Shown in pieces: positions 49,073 through 56,713 of a stretch of DNA of 64,000 nucleotides; position 1 is the stretch's first letter; every line of letters starts with the position of its first letter. The stretch lies in contig NZ_LT629799.1 in the NCBI RefSeq assembly GCF_900105785.1, positions 930,001 to 994,000 of the forward strand. Direction: 5' to 3'. The DNA comes from Microlunatus sagamiharensis. Lineage in GTDB: Bacteria > Actinomycetota > Actinomycetes > Propionibacteriales > Propionibacteriaceae. The position numbers were made by a program, and so were the translations under genes. The notes under the pieces were generated by a model, which did not search any database, had not been told where the DNA came from, and saw only the letters and a program-made list of their open reading frames with translations.

Positions 49073-50205
49073 GCACGGCGGCCGCCGCGCTGGGCGACCG
49101 GGACGCCCGCCTCGCTCTCGGGGCCGTCACCGATGCGGGGGAGCCCTCGGTGAGCGCCCTGGTCGCGGCCGTCGGTCCGGCCGCAGCCTGGGAGGCGGTG
49201 CTCGAGGGTGGGCTCGGCGAGCTGGTGGCCGCGCGCGCCCGGCACCTCGACCTCGACCAGGAGCGAGAGGCGTACGGCACCTCGGACGCCCGCTTCGTGG
49301 TCCCGGGCGACGAGGAGTGGCCCGACCGTCTCGACGACCTCGCCGAGGTCGACGCGGTGCAGCGCCGGGGCGGGGTGCCCTTGGGGCTCTGGCTCCGCGG
49401 ACCCGGGCACCTGCGGACCCTGGTCGAGCGGTCGGTGGCGGTCGTCGGATCCCGGGCGGCGACCGCGTACGGCAACGGGGTCGCGGCAGACCTGGCGTCC
49501 GACCTCGCGGACGCGGGCGTGACCGTCGTCTCCGGCGGAGCCTTCGGTATCGATGCGGCCGCGCACCGCGGCGCCCTCGCCGTCGGTGGCCCGACCGTCG
49601 GCGTCGTGGCCAACGGGGTGGACGTGGCCTACCCGCCGGGCAACGCGCGGATCTTCGAGGGGCTCGCCGCGCGGCACCTCGTCGTGTCCGAGCTCCCGCC
49701 CGGCTCGCACCCGACCCGGGTCCGGTTCCTCGCGCGCAACCGGCTCATCGCGGCGCTCACGCTCGGCACCGTGGTGGTCGAGGCGGCGCTGCGCTCGGGG
49801 GCGCGGAACACCGCCGGCTGGGCCTCCTCGCTCGGGCGCACCCTCATGGCCGTGCCGGGCCCGGTGCACTCGGCGGCGTCGGTGGGCCCGCACCTGATGG
49901 TGCGTCAGGGCCAGGCCGTGCTCGTCACCCGCGCCGACGAGGTGCTCGAGCTCGTCTCGGCGGCCGGGGAGCACCTCCTGGGCCACGAGCAGGGGCCGGA
50001 CCGGCGGACCGACGCCCTCGACGTCGCGCAGCTGGGCGTCTTCGAGGCACTGTCCGCGCGGCGGTGGCGCACGCCGGGCGAGATCGCGTCGACGGCCGGC
50101 GTGCGTGTCCCGGTCTGCCTGGCCGCGCTCACCGAGCTCGAGTCGCGCGGCCTGGCGGTCGGCGACGCGCGCGGCTGGCGGGCCACCCCCCGGGGGCCGG
50201 CGTGA
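49069..50205 (+). CDS. dprA: DNA-processing protein DprA
   Basis: DprA binds single-stranded DNA and loads RecA. The 378-aa protein has the Rossmann-like core with AVVGSRAATAYG, VSGGAFGIDAAAHRGAL, GVDVAYPPGN and SELPPGSHP. The C-terminal winged-helix domain begins near VFEALSARRWRTPGEI. GTG 49069 overlaps the comM stop. Only 14 bp separate its end from the converging penicillin-binding protein gene. Confidence 0.94.
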   Translation: MSTAAAALGDRDARLALGAVTDAGEPSVSALVAAVGPAAAWEAVLEGGLGELVAARARHLDLDQEREAYGTSDARFVVPGDEEWPDRLDDLAEVDAVQRRGGVPLGLWLRGPGHLRTLVERSVAVVGSRAATAYGNGVAADLASDLADAGVTVVSGGAFGIDAAAHRGALAVGGPTVGVVANGVDVAYPPGNARIFEGLAARHLVVSELPPGSHPTRVRFLARNRLIAALTLGTVVVEAALRSGARNTAGWASSLGRTLMAVPGPVHSAASVGPHLMVRQGQAVLVTRADEVLELVSAAGEHLLGHEQGPDRRTDALDVAQLGVFEALSARRWRTPGEIASTAGVRVPVCLAALTELESRGLAVGDARGWRATPRGPA

Positions 50206-50219
50206 GGGCCGGGCCCGAG

Positions 50220-52175
50220 CTACCGGGCGCCGCGCAGGAAGCTCTCGAGCAGCGGGCCGGCCGTGCCGGAGCCCGAGGAGCCGTCCTGGACGTAGACGGC
50301 GACGGCGAGGTCGCCCTGCGCCGCGATCATCCAGGCGTGCGTGCGGGGCGGGGTCCGGGCGCCGTACTCCGCGGTCCCGGTCTTGGCGATGACCGCGGGT
50401 CCGTCCAGGCGGGCCAGGCGGGCGCCGCTCCCCTCGGTGACGACGCCCCGCATCAGGGACTTCAGGGCGGCGGCCTCGGAGGCGCTGAGCGGCTTCGCGG
50501 TGGACGCCGGCTTCTGACCGGCGACGAGCGTGGGCAGCACCGTCCGTCCGCCCTCGACGCTCGCGGCCACGAGCGCCATGGCGAGCGGCGAGACCTGGTC
50601 CTTGCCCTGCCCGAAGATCGCCTCGGCGCGGACGTTCGCGTCCCCGCCGGTCGGGACGGAGCCGAAGTAGGCGGGGAAGCCGACGTCGTAGTCGGTGCCC
50701 ACGCCGAGCGAGGCGGCCGCGCTGCGGAGATCGCTCTTCCCGAGCTCGTCGCGCTGACCGATGAACGCGGTGTTGCACGACTGGGCGAAGGCCGTGGCCA
50801 GGTCGATGCGGCCGAGCTTCGAGGCGGGGTAGTCGTCGTAGTTCTCGTACGTCCGCCCGTCGACCGTGACGGTCCTCGGGCAGGAGACCGGCGACGACGG
50901 CTTCAGCCCCGCGCGGAGGAGGGCGAGCGCCGACACCACCTTGAAGGTCGACCCGGGCTGGACCTGGCCGGCGTTCGCCACCGGCTGCCCGTCGGTCGCG
51001 GCGTTGTTCGCCACCGCCAGCACGGCCCCCGTCGAGGGCCGGACGGCGACGAGGGACGCGGCGCCGTCGTTCTTCGCCAGGGAGCGCTCGGCCAGCTCCT
51101 GGAGGCCGACGTTCAGCGTCGTCTCCAGAGGCTTGCCGGCGACCGGGTCGACCTCGAAGAGCGGGGCCTCGGCCGCGGGCGTCGGTTCGGCCGTGGGGTC
51201 GCCGCTGGGGTCCTCGCCGGGCTCGGGGCTCGGCGATGCGCTCGCCGCCGTGGCCGCGGCGTGCTCGACCCGGACACCGGGCGTCCCGCGCATCTGCTCG
51301 TCGTAGCGCTTCTGCAGACCGCTGAGGCCCACCTGGTCGCCGTCGGTGACGGCACCGTCGGACGCCTCGACGACCTCGGCCGTGGCGTCACCGACCTGCC
51401 CGAGCAGCGCCGAGGCGAAGCCGGACGTCGGCGCCAGCATCGCCTCGTCCTGCACGGGCAGGGCGCCGCGGATGGCGAAGACCTCCTTGTTCGTCGGTCG
51501 GCGGGAGTCCTTGGCACGGAAGGTGATCGCGGGGACGAAGGCCTGCGGGCCCGCGCGCTCGACGCGCTCGACGTAGGGGTCCGCCGAGATGTCGACGAGC
51601 TTGGCGAGGCGTCGCGCCGAGCGCTCCTGGTCCGCCGACGGGAGGTTCGCCTTGTCCAGGCCGATGCGGACGACAGGACGGCTCGTGACCACCGGGTCGC
51701 CGTCCTCGCCGAGGAGCTCGCCCCGGTCCGGCTGCAGGCGGCGCTGGGTGAGGCGGTTGCTGCCGTCGAGTCCCGGCTCCAGGAGCGTGGGGGACCAGAC
51801 CGGCCGCCACGTCCCGTCCTGGCGTCGCAGGGTCACCGTGGTGTCGTAGGTCCAGGGCTGGGCGACCCCGGGGAAGGCCCAGCGGTAGGCGAGGGTGGCG
51901 CTCGCCTGGTCGGCGGAACCGTCGACGCCCGTGACCTCGACCTCGGGGTCGACGGTGCCCATCCCGCGGACGAGCGGCTGCAGCTTCGCGTCGGTCTCGG
52001 GTCCTGCGGCGTCGGCGAAGGCGACCGGCTTCAGGTCCTTCTTCTCCAGCGCCGCGGCGAGCTGGACGGCCACCTGGCGGGCGGCGTCGGTGCCCGGCGG
52101 GGGCGAGGGGGAGGGGCCGCCGCTGCACCCAGCAGCCAGCAGGGCGAGCACGACCAGCCCGACGCCTCTTCGCAC
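50220..52175 (-). CDS. Class B penicillin-binding lipoprotein (MecA-type N-terminal domain)
   Basis: A 651-aa peptidoglycan transpeptidase anchored by lipid at Cys17 (LLAAGC). The N-terminal NTF2-like MecA domain is at about 30-145, then a dimer domain. A Ser/Pro/Glu-rich insert lies near 310-340. The transpeptidase has SxxK Ser409 (PGSTFK), SxN Ser466 (SCN) and KTG 598-600 (AKTGTAEYG). It resembles mycobacterial PBP-lipo and is not a resistance gene by itself. The start GTG 52175 follows a CAGGAT box by 7 nt. It is divergent from the next gene. Confidence 0.92.
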   Translation of the reverse strand: MRRGVGLVVLALLAAGCSGGPSPSPPPGTDAARQVAVQLAAALEKKDLKPVAFADAAGPETDAKLQPLVRGMGTVDPEVEVTGVDGSADQASATLAYRWAFPGVAQPWTYDTTVTLRRQDGTWRPVWSPTLLEPGLDGSNRLTQRRLQPDRGELLGEDGDPVVTSRPVVRIGLDKANLPSADQERSARRLAKLVDISADPYVERVERAGPQAFVPAITFRAKDSRRPTNKEVFAIRGALPVQDEAMLAPTSGFASALLGQVGDATAEVVEASDGAVTDGDQVGLSGLQKRYDEQMRGTPGVRVEHAAATAASASPSPEPGEDPSGDPTAEPTPAAEAPLFEVDPVAGKPLETTLNVGLQELAERSLAKNDGAASLVAVRPSTGAVLAVANNAATDGQPVANAGQVQPGSTFKVVSALALLRAGLKPSSPVSCPRTVTVDGRTYENYDDYPASKLGRIDLATAFAQSCNTAFIGQRDELGKSDLRSAAASLGVGTDYDVGFPAYFGSVPTGGDANVRAEAIFGQGKDQVSPLAMALVAASVEGGRTVLPTLVAGQKPASTAKPLSASEAAALKSLMRGVVTEGSGARLARLDGPAVIAKTGTAEYGARTPPRTHAWMIAAQGDLAVAVYVQDGSSGSGTAGPLLESFLRGAR

Positions 52176-52206
52176 CGCCCTTATCCTGCCACCCGGAGGA
52201 GGTCGG

Positions 52207-52821
52207 ATGAGGATCTACGCGCAGCGGCGCGGCCAGCTGGCGGGGCAGCTCGTCGGGGACGTCGCGGTCGTCGCCTGGGCCGTGGCCTGGGCCGTGGTCG
52301 GGGTGCTCGTCGACGCGTCGGTGGCCGCGCTCGCCGGCCCGGCGAGGGACACGGCCCGCACCGCGCGCGACCTCGCGGGTCAGCTGGGCGAGGCGGCGTC
52401 GTCGGCCGGCCAGGTGCCGGGGGTGGGGGAGCAGCTGCGCCGACCCTTCGACGCGGCGTCGGGCAGCCTGGGCGACCTGGTGGCGACCGCGGACGCGCAG
52501 GCGGCGAGCATCGAGCGGCTGGCCGCGGTGCTGGGCTGGCTGGTGTTCTTGATCCCGGTCGCCACGGTGCTGCTGGTGTGGCTGCCCCGCCGGGTGCGCT
52601 TCGTGCGCCGTGCCCGCGCGGCGCAGCGGTTCATCGACGCGCAGCCCGACCTCGACCTGTTCGCGCTCCGGGCCATGGCCAACCAGCCGATGCACGTGCT
52701 CGCGGGCATCAGCGACGACCCCGTGCGTGCCTGGCGCCAGGGCGACCGGCGGGTGATCGACGCGCTCGCCGAGGTCGAGCTGCGCCAGGCCGGGCTCCTG
52801 CTGCCCGCACGCCGCTCGTAG
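52207..52821 (+). CDS. Predicted two-helix membrane protein, 204 aa
   Basis: Not assigned. A short cytoplasmic start (MRIYAQRRGQ) and a first membrane segment at about 16-42 are followed by an extracytoplasmic helical stretch of about 65 residues. A second membrane segment is at about 117-137 (AVLGWLVFLIPVATVLLVWLP). A basic then amphipathic cytoplasmic tail ends the protein. GGAGGAGG is 4 nt upstream of the ATG. It is divergent from the penicillin-binding lipoprotein with 31 bp between starts, so a related envelope role is possible. Confidence 0.75.
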   Translation: MRIYAQRRGQLAGQLVGDVAVVAWAVAWAVVGVLVDASVAALAGPARDTARTARDLAGQLGEAASSAGQVPGVGEQLRRPFDAASGSLGDLVATADAQAASIERLAAVLGWLVFLIPVATVLLVWLPRRVRFVRRARAAQRFIDAQPDLDLFALRAMANQPMHVLAGISDDPVRAWRQGDRRVIDALAEVELRQAGLLLPARRS

Positions 52822-52878
52822 CGCTCCCAGCAGGGGCTGCGGCGTCCCAGGCCGTGCCGCACCGGACGGCCGACGGCG

Positions 52879-53163
52879 TCACACGCGCAGGTCGGCGTAC
52901 TCCGGGTGCGCGTCGAGGAAGTCCACGGCGAACGGGCAGGAGGGCCGGACCTTCTCGCCGCGACTGCGGACGTCGTCGAGGGCCGCGCCCGTCACGGTGC
53001 TCGCGAGACCGCGCCCGCGGAAGGCGGGTTCGGTGCCGGTGTGGGTGAGGGTGAGCACGTCGCCCTGGCGGACGAAGTCCAGCACGGTGACGACCTGGCC
53101 GTCGATGCGTCCCTCGTAGCGCGACCGCTCGTCGTCGCGGGTGGTCTGCACGTCGTCGCTCAT
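52879..53163 (-). CDS. Small GNAT-fold acetyltransferase (YjdJ-like)
   Basis: A 94-aa member of the short Gcn5-related family, with HTGTEPAFRGRGLAS as the acetyl-CoA-binding segment and VRPSCPFAVDFLDAHPEY at the C-terminus. Such minimal domains are widespread, and their target is unknown. The ATG overlaps the stop of the upstream acetyltransferase by 4 nt. It is the last gene of a three-gene minus-strand unit. Confidence 0.87.
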   Translation of the reverse strand: MSDDVQTTRDDERSRYEGRIDGQVVTVLDFVRQGDVLTLTHTGTEPAFRGRGLASTVTGAALDDVRSRGEKVRPSCPFAVDFLDAHPEYADLRV

Positions 53164-53792
53164 GCGGCTCCTCCTGGATTCATGACGCCATCCTGCCGCC
53201 CGGCCAGGCGCTCGAGCAGCCGGTCGCGCGCCGACGGCCACTCCTCGGCGAGCATCGCGAACTGCACCGTGTCGCGCCAGCTGCCGTCGCGGCGGATCCG
53301 GTGGTGGCGAAGGACCCCCTCCCGCTGCGCGCCGAGGCGGGCGATCGCCTGCTGCGAGCGGACGTTGCGGATGTCGGTGTGCCAGACCACGCGCTCGGCC
53401 CCGAGGTCCTCGAAGGCCCGTGCGAGCAGGGCCAGCTTGGACTCGGTGTTGACGAACGTCCGCCACCACGGTCGTGCGACCCAGGTGTGGCCGATCGCCA
53501 GCGCGCGGACCGCCGGGGCGATCTCGTAGAACGAGGTCGTGCCCACGAAGGTGCCGTCCGCGAGGCGCTGGGCGTACGGCACCCGGTCGGGGTCGGTGAG
53601 CGCCGCCGCGACCACCGCGTACGCGGTGCGGAGGTCGACCACCGGTGGCAGCCGCAGGTGGGCGAGGACCTCGTCGCGCTCGGCCGACGTGCCCAGTGCC
53701 TCGAGCAGGGCGGGCGCGTCGGTCAGCCGCAGCGCCTCGAGCCGGAGGCGCGGGGTGCGCAGCGGCGGCGCGTCGAACCAGCCGGCGGTCAC
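53160..53792 (-). CDS. RimJ/RimL-type GNAT acetyltransferase
   Basis: A 210-aa acetyltransferase. LRTPRLRLEALRLTDAPALL is the usual N-terminus of the RimJ/RimL group. AIGHTWVARPWWRTFVNTESK, VVWHTDIRNVRSQQAIARLG and REGVLRHHRIRRDGSWRDT follow the family order. Targets may be protein N-termini or small molecules. It overlaps both neighbours by 4 nt, so the three-gene unit is tightly coupled. Confidence 0.88.
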   Translation of the reverse strand: MTAGWFDAPPLRTPRLRLEALRLTDAPALLEALGTSAERDEVLAHLRLPPVVDLRTAYAVVAAALTDPDRVPYAQRLADGTFVGTTSFYEIAPAVRALAIGHTWVARPWWRTFVNTESKLALLARAFEDLGAERVVWHTDIRNVRSQQAIARLGAQREGVLRHHRIRRDGSWRDTVQFAMLAEEWPSARDRLLERLAGRQDGVMNPGGAA

Positions 53793-54589
53793 GAGCCCGC
53801 TCCCGCAGGGCCCGGGGAGCGCTGGGCGGCGACGAACAGACGGCGGAAGGGGAGCACGGTGCCGACGCCCGTCGGCGGGTACGCCTCGCGGAGCCGGGCA
53901 CCGAGGGCCTCGGTGAAGGCGGGTCGCAGGTCCTCGGGCAGGGCGTCGAGGTACGGGCGGGCGCCGGTGCCCTGCAGCCAGCGCAGCACCGGGTCCGGGC
54001 CGGTGAGCACGTGCAGGTAGGTCGTCTCCCACGCGTCGACCCGGCAGCCGAGGCCGGCGAGGTCGGCGAGGTAGTCGGCCGGCTCGGCGACGGCCGTACG
54101 CGTCACGCCGGCGGGGTGCCCGGCGAACGGCTCCTCCGCCGCGACCGCGCGCAGCGCCCGGTGGCTGGGGGCGTCGTGGTTGCCGGGCACCTGGAAGGCG
54201 AGCCACCCGTCCTCGGCGAGGCAGCCGACCAGCCCGGGCAGCAGGCCGCGGTGCCCGGGCACCCACTGCAGCGCCGCGTTGCTCACGACCACGTCCACGG
54301 GGTGCGGCGGTCGCCACGCGGGGAGGTCGGCGAGGTCGGCCAGGACGAAGCCGACCCGCGGACCTCGGTGGGGTTCCGCCGCCTCGATCATCGCGCGCGA
54401 GGAGTCGACGCCCGTGACCTCGGCGTCCGGCCAGCGTCGGGCGAGGCCGGCGGTCAGCGGGCCGGGCCCGCAGCCCAGGTCCACGACCCGCTCGGGCGCC
54501 ACGGCGCCCACCCGGGCGAGGAGGTCGGCGAAGGGCCGCGACCGCTCGTCGGCGAAGGCCGAGTAGACCTCGGCGTCCCAGCTCGGCAT
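53789..54589 (-). CDS. tam: Trans-aconitate 2-methyltransferase-like SAM methyltransferase
   Basis: A 266-aa class I methyltransferase with SAM motif VVDLGCGPGPLT (about 35-46), VTGVDSSRAMI and VVVSNAALQWVPGH. The C-terminal region (FQVPGNHDAPSHRALR, YLHVLTGPDPVLRWLQGTG) matches the Tam group, which methyl-esterifies trans-aconitate. The substrate is inferred from family resemblance. It is the first gene of the unit and divergent from the RpiR regulator. Confidence 0.85.
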   Translation of the reverse strand: MPSWDAEVYSAFADERSRPFADLLARVGAVAPERVVDLGCGPGPLTAGLARRWPDAEVTGVDSSRAMIEAAEPHRGPRVGFVLADLADLPAWRPPHPVDVVVSNAALQWVPGHRGLLPGLVGCLAEDGWLAFQVPGNHDAPSHRALRAVAAEEPFAGHPAGVTRTAVAEPADYLADLAGLGCRVDAWETTYLHVLTGPDPVLRWLQGTGARPYLDALPEDLRPAFTEALGARLREAYPPTGVGTVLPFRRLFVAAQRSPGPAGAGS

Positions 54590-54680
54590 CCCGCGCCACC
54601 TCTCCGAGCCGGGGAGCGGCTCGCCGACCTCGGGCCACGCTACGGCGACCGGTCCGCCATCCGGACGTTACGTCGCCGAT

Positions 54681-54698
54681 GTGTGCATTTCCTCACAC
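54681..54698. promoter_or_regulatory. Palindromic site upstream of the RpiR gene
   Basis: GTGTG-N8-CACAC, 18 bp, lies 18 bp upstream of a TACGAT -10-like element. That is where a repressor would cover the -35 region. It is a candidate operator for the RpiR regulator or for the divergent unit. Confidence 0.35.
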
Positions 54699-54715
54699 GG
54701 GGGGCGGCTCCGTCG

Positions 54716-54721
54716 TACGAT
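54716..54721 (+). promoter_or_regulatory. Candidate -10 element for the RpiR gene
   Basis: TACGAT, 30 nt upstream of GTG 54752. AGGGGGG precedes the start as ribosome-binding site. Confidence 0.4.
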
Positions 54722-54751
54722 CGCGCTCAGGCACACAGTCAGGGGGGCGAT

Positions 54752-55984
54752 GTGTCAACAACTGATTTCGGCATGCCCAGGAATCCGGTTCGTCCGGCAC
54801 CTGGGGTGGGACGAGTCCCACGCGCGGACGGCACCAGGCCGTCACGCCCGGCCGCTCCGGCAGGCCCGCAGCCGACCGTCACGGTCCGGCCCGGCACCGA
54901 CCAGGGCCGAGGCAGCCCGACGAGGACCGGTCCGGCCAGGCCGGACCCGACCAGGCCGGACCCGACCAGACCGGACCCGGCCAGACCGGGCGCGACCAGA
55001 CCTGGTCCGAGCGGGAGACCGTCACGAGCGCCGGTCGCGCCGGTCCTGGAGCCCGCGGCGGCGGCCGGGCGGTCGTCCCTCTCGGTCCTGATCCGGGTCC
55101 GGAGCGCCCTGCCCAGCCTGCGGCCGGCGGAGCAGCGCGTGGCCGAGGCGGTGCTCGCCGACCCGGCCGGGGTGAGCGAGCGCTCGATCACCTCGGTCGC
55201 CCGGCTCTGCCGGACCTCCGAGACGACGGTGCTGCGTTTCTGCCGGGCGCTCGGCCTGGCCGGCTACCCGGAGCTGCGGATCGCCCTGGCGCGCGCGGCC
55301 CAGGGCGAGGAGGACGGCCGGGCGCAGAGCGCGCTGCACGACAGCGCCATCAGCGCGACCGACACACTCGCCGACGTGGTGTCCAAGATCAGCTACGCCG
55401 ACCAGCGGGCGGTCGCCGACACCGGGGCCGCGGTCGACGTCCTCGCCCTCGGTGTGGCGGTCGAGGCGGTCGCCGGAGCCCGTCGGGTGGACGTCTACGG
55501 CGTCGGGGCCAGCGGGCTCGTGGGCCAGGAGCTGCACCTGCGGCTGCAGGGGCTGGGGATCGCGAGCCACGCCTGGGCCGACCCGCACGCGGCGCTGATG
55601 TCGGCCTCCGGCCTGGCGCCCGGGGACGTCGCGGTCGGGGTGTCGCACACGGGCACCACGACCGACACGCTCGACGCGCTGCGGCTGGCGCGCTCGCGCG
55701 GGGCGACCACGGTGGCGATCACCAACTACGACCGGTCGCCGATCGTCGGGGTCAGCGACGTGGTGCTGACGACGGCCGCGCGTGAGACGACCTTCCGCAC
55801 GGGGGCGATGTCGAGCCGGGTGTCGCAGCTCGTGCTCGTCGACTGCCTCTTCACCGGGGTGGCGCTGCGGTCCTACGACCGCTCGCTCTCGGCGCTCGAG
55901 GCGTCCCGTGCGGTGCTGCGCAGCCGCCACGGCGAGCGCGGGGCCGCCCTCGCGCGTCAGGTCCTGGACGGTCTGGGCGCCTGA
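54752..55984 (+). CDS. MurR/RpiR-family transcriptional regulator
   Basis: A 410-aa regulator. The first about 110 residues are a low-complexity Pro/Arg/Thr region including tandem TRPDP-like repeats, absent from typical 280-aa family members. An RpiR helix-turn-helix follows (RPAEQRVAEAVLADPAGV, then SVARLCRTSETTVLRFCRALGLAGY). A SIS sugar-phosphate-binding domain completes it (VDVYGVGASGLVGQELHLRL, GVSHTGTTTDTLDALRLARSRGA). It should sense a sugar phosphate such as a MurNAc derivative, but no sugar operon is adjacent. A strong terminator follows. Confidence 0.88.
   Translation: MSTTDFGMPRNPVRPAPGVGRVPRADGTRPSRPAAPAGPQPTVTVRPGTDQGRGSPTRTGPARPDPTRPDPTRPDPARPGATRPGPSGRPSRAPVAPVLEPAAAAGRSSLSVLIRVRSALPSLRPAEQRVAEAVLADPAGVSERSITSVARLCRTSETTVLRFCRALGLAGYPELRIALARAAQGEEDGRAQSALHDSAISATDTLADVVSKISYADQRAVADTGAAVDVLALGVAVEAVAGARRVDVYGVGASGLVGQELHLRLQGLGIASHAWADPHAALMSASGLAPGDVAVGVSHTGTTTDTLDALRLARSRGATTVAITNYDRSPIVGVSDVVLTTAARETTFRTGAMSSRVSQLVLVDCLFTGVALRSYDRSLSALEASRAVLRSRHGERGAALARQVLDGLGA
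54933..55007 (+). repeat. Five tandem 15-bp units in the RpiR coding sequence
   Basis: Units resembling GACCAGACCGGACCC repeat in phase from 54933 to 55007 with increasing divergence in the last two. They encode Arg-Pro-Asp-Pro-Thr-like pentapeptides. The period is a multiple of three, so copy-number change would keep the frame. Confidence 0.75.
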
Positions 55985-56004
55985 GCGTCCGGTCCGACGT
56001 GCCA

Positions 56005-56034
56005 CCCGGACGCCCTCGTCGGAGGGCGTCCGGG
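56005..56034. terminator. Bidirectional terminator
   Basis: A perfect 13-bp stem (CCCGGACGCCCTC/GAGGGCGTCCGGG) with a GTCG loop fills the gap between the converging RpiR and HNH genes. Confidence 0.85.
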
Positions 56035-56035
56035 C

Positions 56036-56485
56036 TCACGTGCGCCGGTGGTAGGCCTCGCGCCAGGTCGGGACGCTCGGCGCCCGGCGCAGCGGCATCG
56101 ACGCCTCGGCCGGGGTGCGGTCGGCCTTGACGTTGTTGCAGCGCGTGCAGGCGGCCACCGTGTTCAGCCAGGTGTTCGCCCCGCCGCGCGACTGCGGGAC
56201 CAGGTGGTCGACGGTGTCGGCGGCGGTGCCGCAGAAGGCGCAGCGGTGCTGGTCGCGCCGCAGGACGCCCCGCTTGGACCAGGTGGGTGCCGCGGCGTAG
56301 AGGAACGTCGTCTTGACGTAGCGGATCAGCCGCAGCACCACCGGCCAGGGGTAGGGCCCGATCGAGGCGCCGACCCGGGACTCCTCGACCACCGCGACCT
56401 CGCGCACGAGCATCTTGATCGCGTGCTTCACGGAGACGGTGTGCAGCGCGGTGTTGTCGGTGTTCAGCACGATCACCGCGGACAC
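56036..56485 (-). CDS. HNH endonuclease
   Basis: A 149-aa protein of the HNH family common in actinobacteria. The zinc cysteines are CAFC (82-85) and CTRC (113-116). The catalytic core is VDHLVPQSRGG with D93-H94 and then N108 and N117. The first 80 residues contain VIVLNTDNTALHTVSVKHAI, a segment typical of this chromosomal subfamily. GTG 56485 has GGAGGGAGG just upstream on the minus strand. The function is unknown. It is not linked to a methylase or phage genes here. Confidence 0.88.
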   Translation of the reverse strand: MSAVIVLNTDNTALHTVSVKHAIKMLVREVAVVEESRVGASIGPYPWPVVLRLIRYVKTTFLYAAAPTWSKRGVLRRDQHRCAFCGTAADTVDHLVPQSRGGANTWLNTVAACTRCNNVKADRTPAEASMPLRRAPSVPTWREAYHRRT

Positions 56486-56678
56486 GACCCACCTCCCTCC
56501 GCCCCGTGCGCCTCGAAGGGGTCGAGGGCTGCCCTGCTGCGAGCTGGTCACGCGCCCGATCAGGGTGCACGAGGGACGACTTGGCTGTCAGCAGGATTAT
56601 GAGGCTCGACGCGCCCGGCGGGAAGGAGGCCCGGTGTCGTCCGGACCGCGGACGCTGTCGTCCGGCGGCGAGACGGGC

Positions 56679-56707
56679 TTGACGATCTCGAACACGTGTT
56701 CGAATAT
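56679..56707 (+). promoter_or_regulatory. SOS promoter of the mutasome operon
   Basis: TTGACG (56679-56684) and GAATAT (56702-56707) are 17 bp apart, and the -10 box ends 6 nt before GTG 56714. The LexA palindrome occupies the spacer, so bound LexA would exclude RNA polymerase. Confidence 0.75.
56688..56703. promoter_or_regulatory. LexA box (SOS operator)
   Basis: TCGAACACGTGTTCGA is a perfect 16-bp palindrome of the actinobacterial form TCGAAC-N4-GTTCGA. It lies directly upstream of the imuA'-imuB-dnaE2 genes. Confidence 0.9.
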
Positions 56708-56713
56708 AGCCAG

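Noticed and set aside
50220-52175. The MecA-type penicillin-binding protein as an acquired resistance gene
   Set aside because: Base composition and context match the chromosome. Lipid-anchored MecA-N class B enzymes are ordinary in actinobacteria.
54933-55007. Tandem repeats as a CRISPR array
   Set aside because: The units are 15 bp, contiguous, without spacers, and lie in frame inside a regulator gene.
56036-56485. HNH nuclease as part of a restriction or anti-phage system
   Set aside because: No methylase, helicase or phage-related gene is adjacent, and the protein belongs to a common stand-alone chromosomal type.
56696-56713. GTG 56696 as the imuA' start
   Set aside because: It lies inside the LexA palindrome and upstream of the predicted transcription start.
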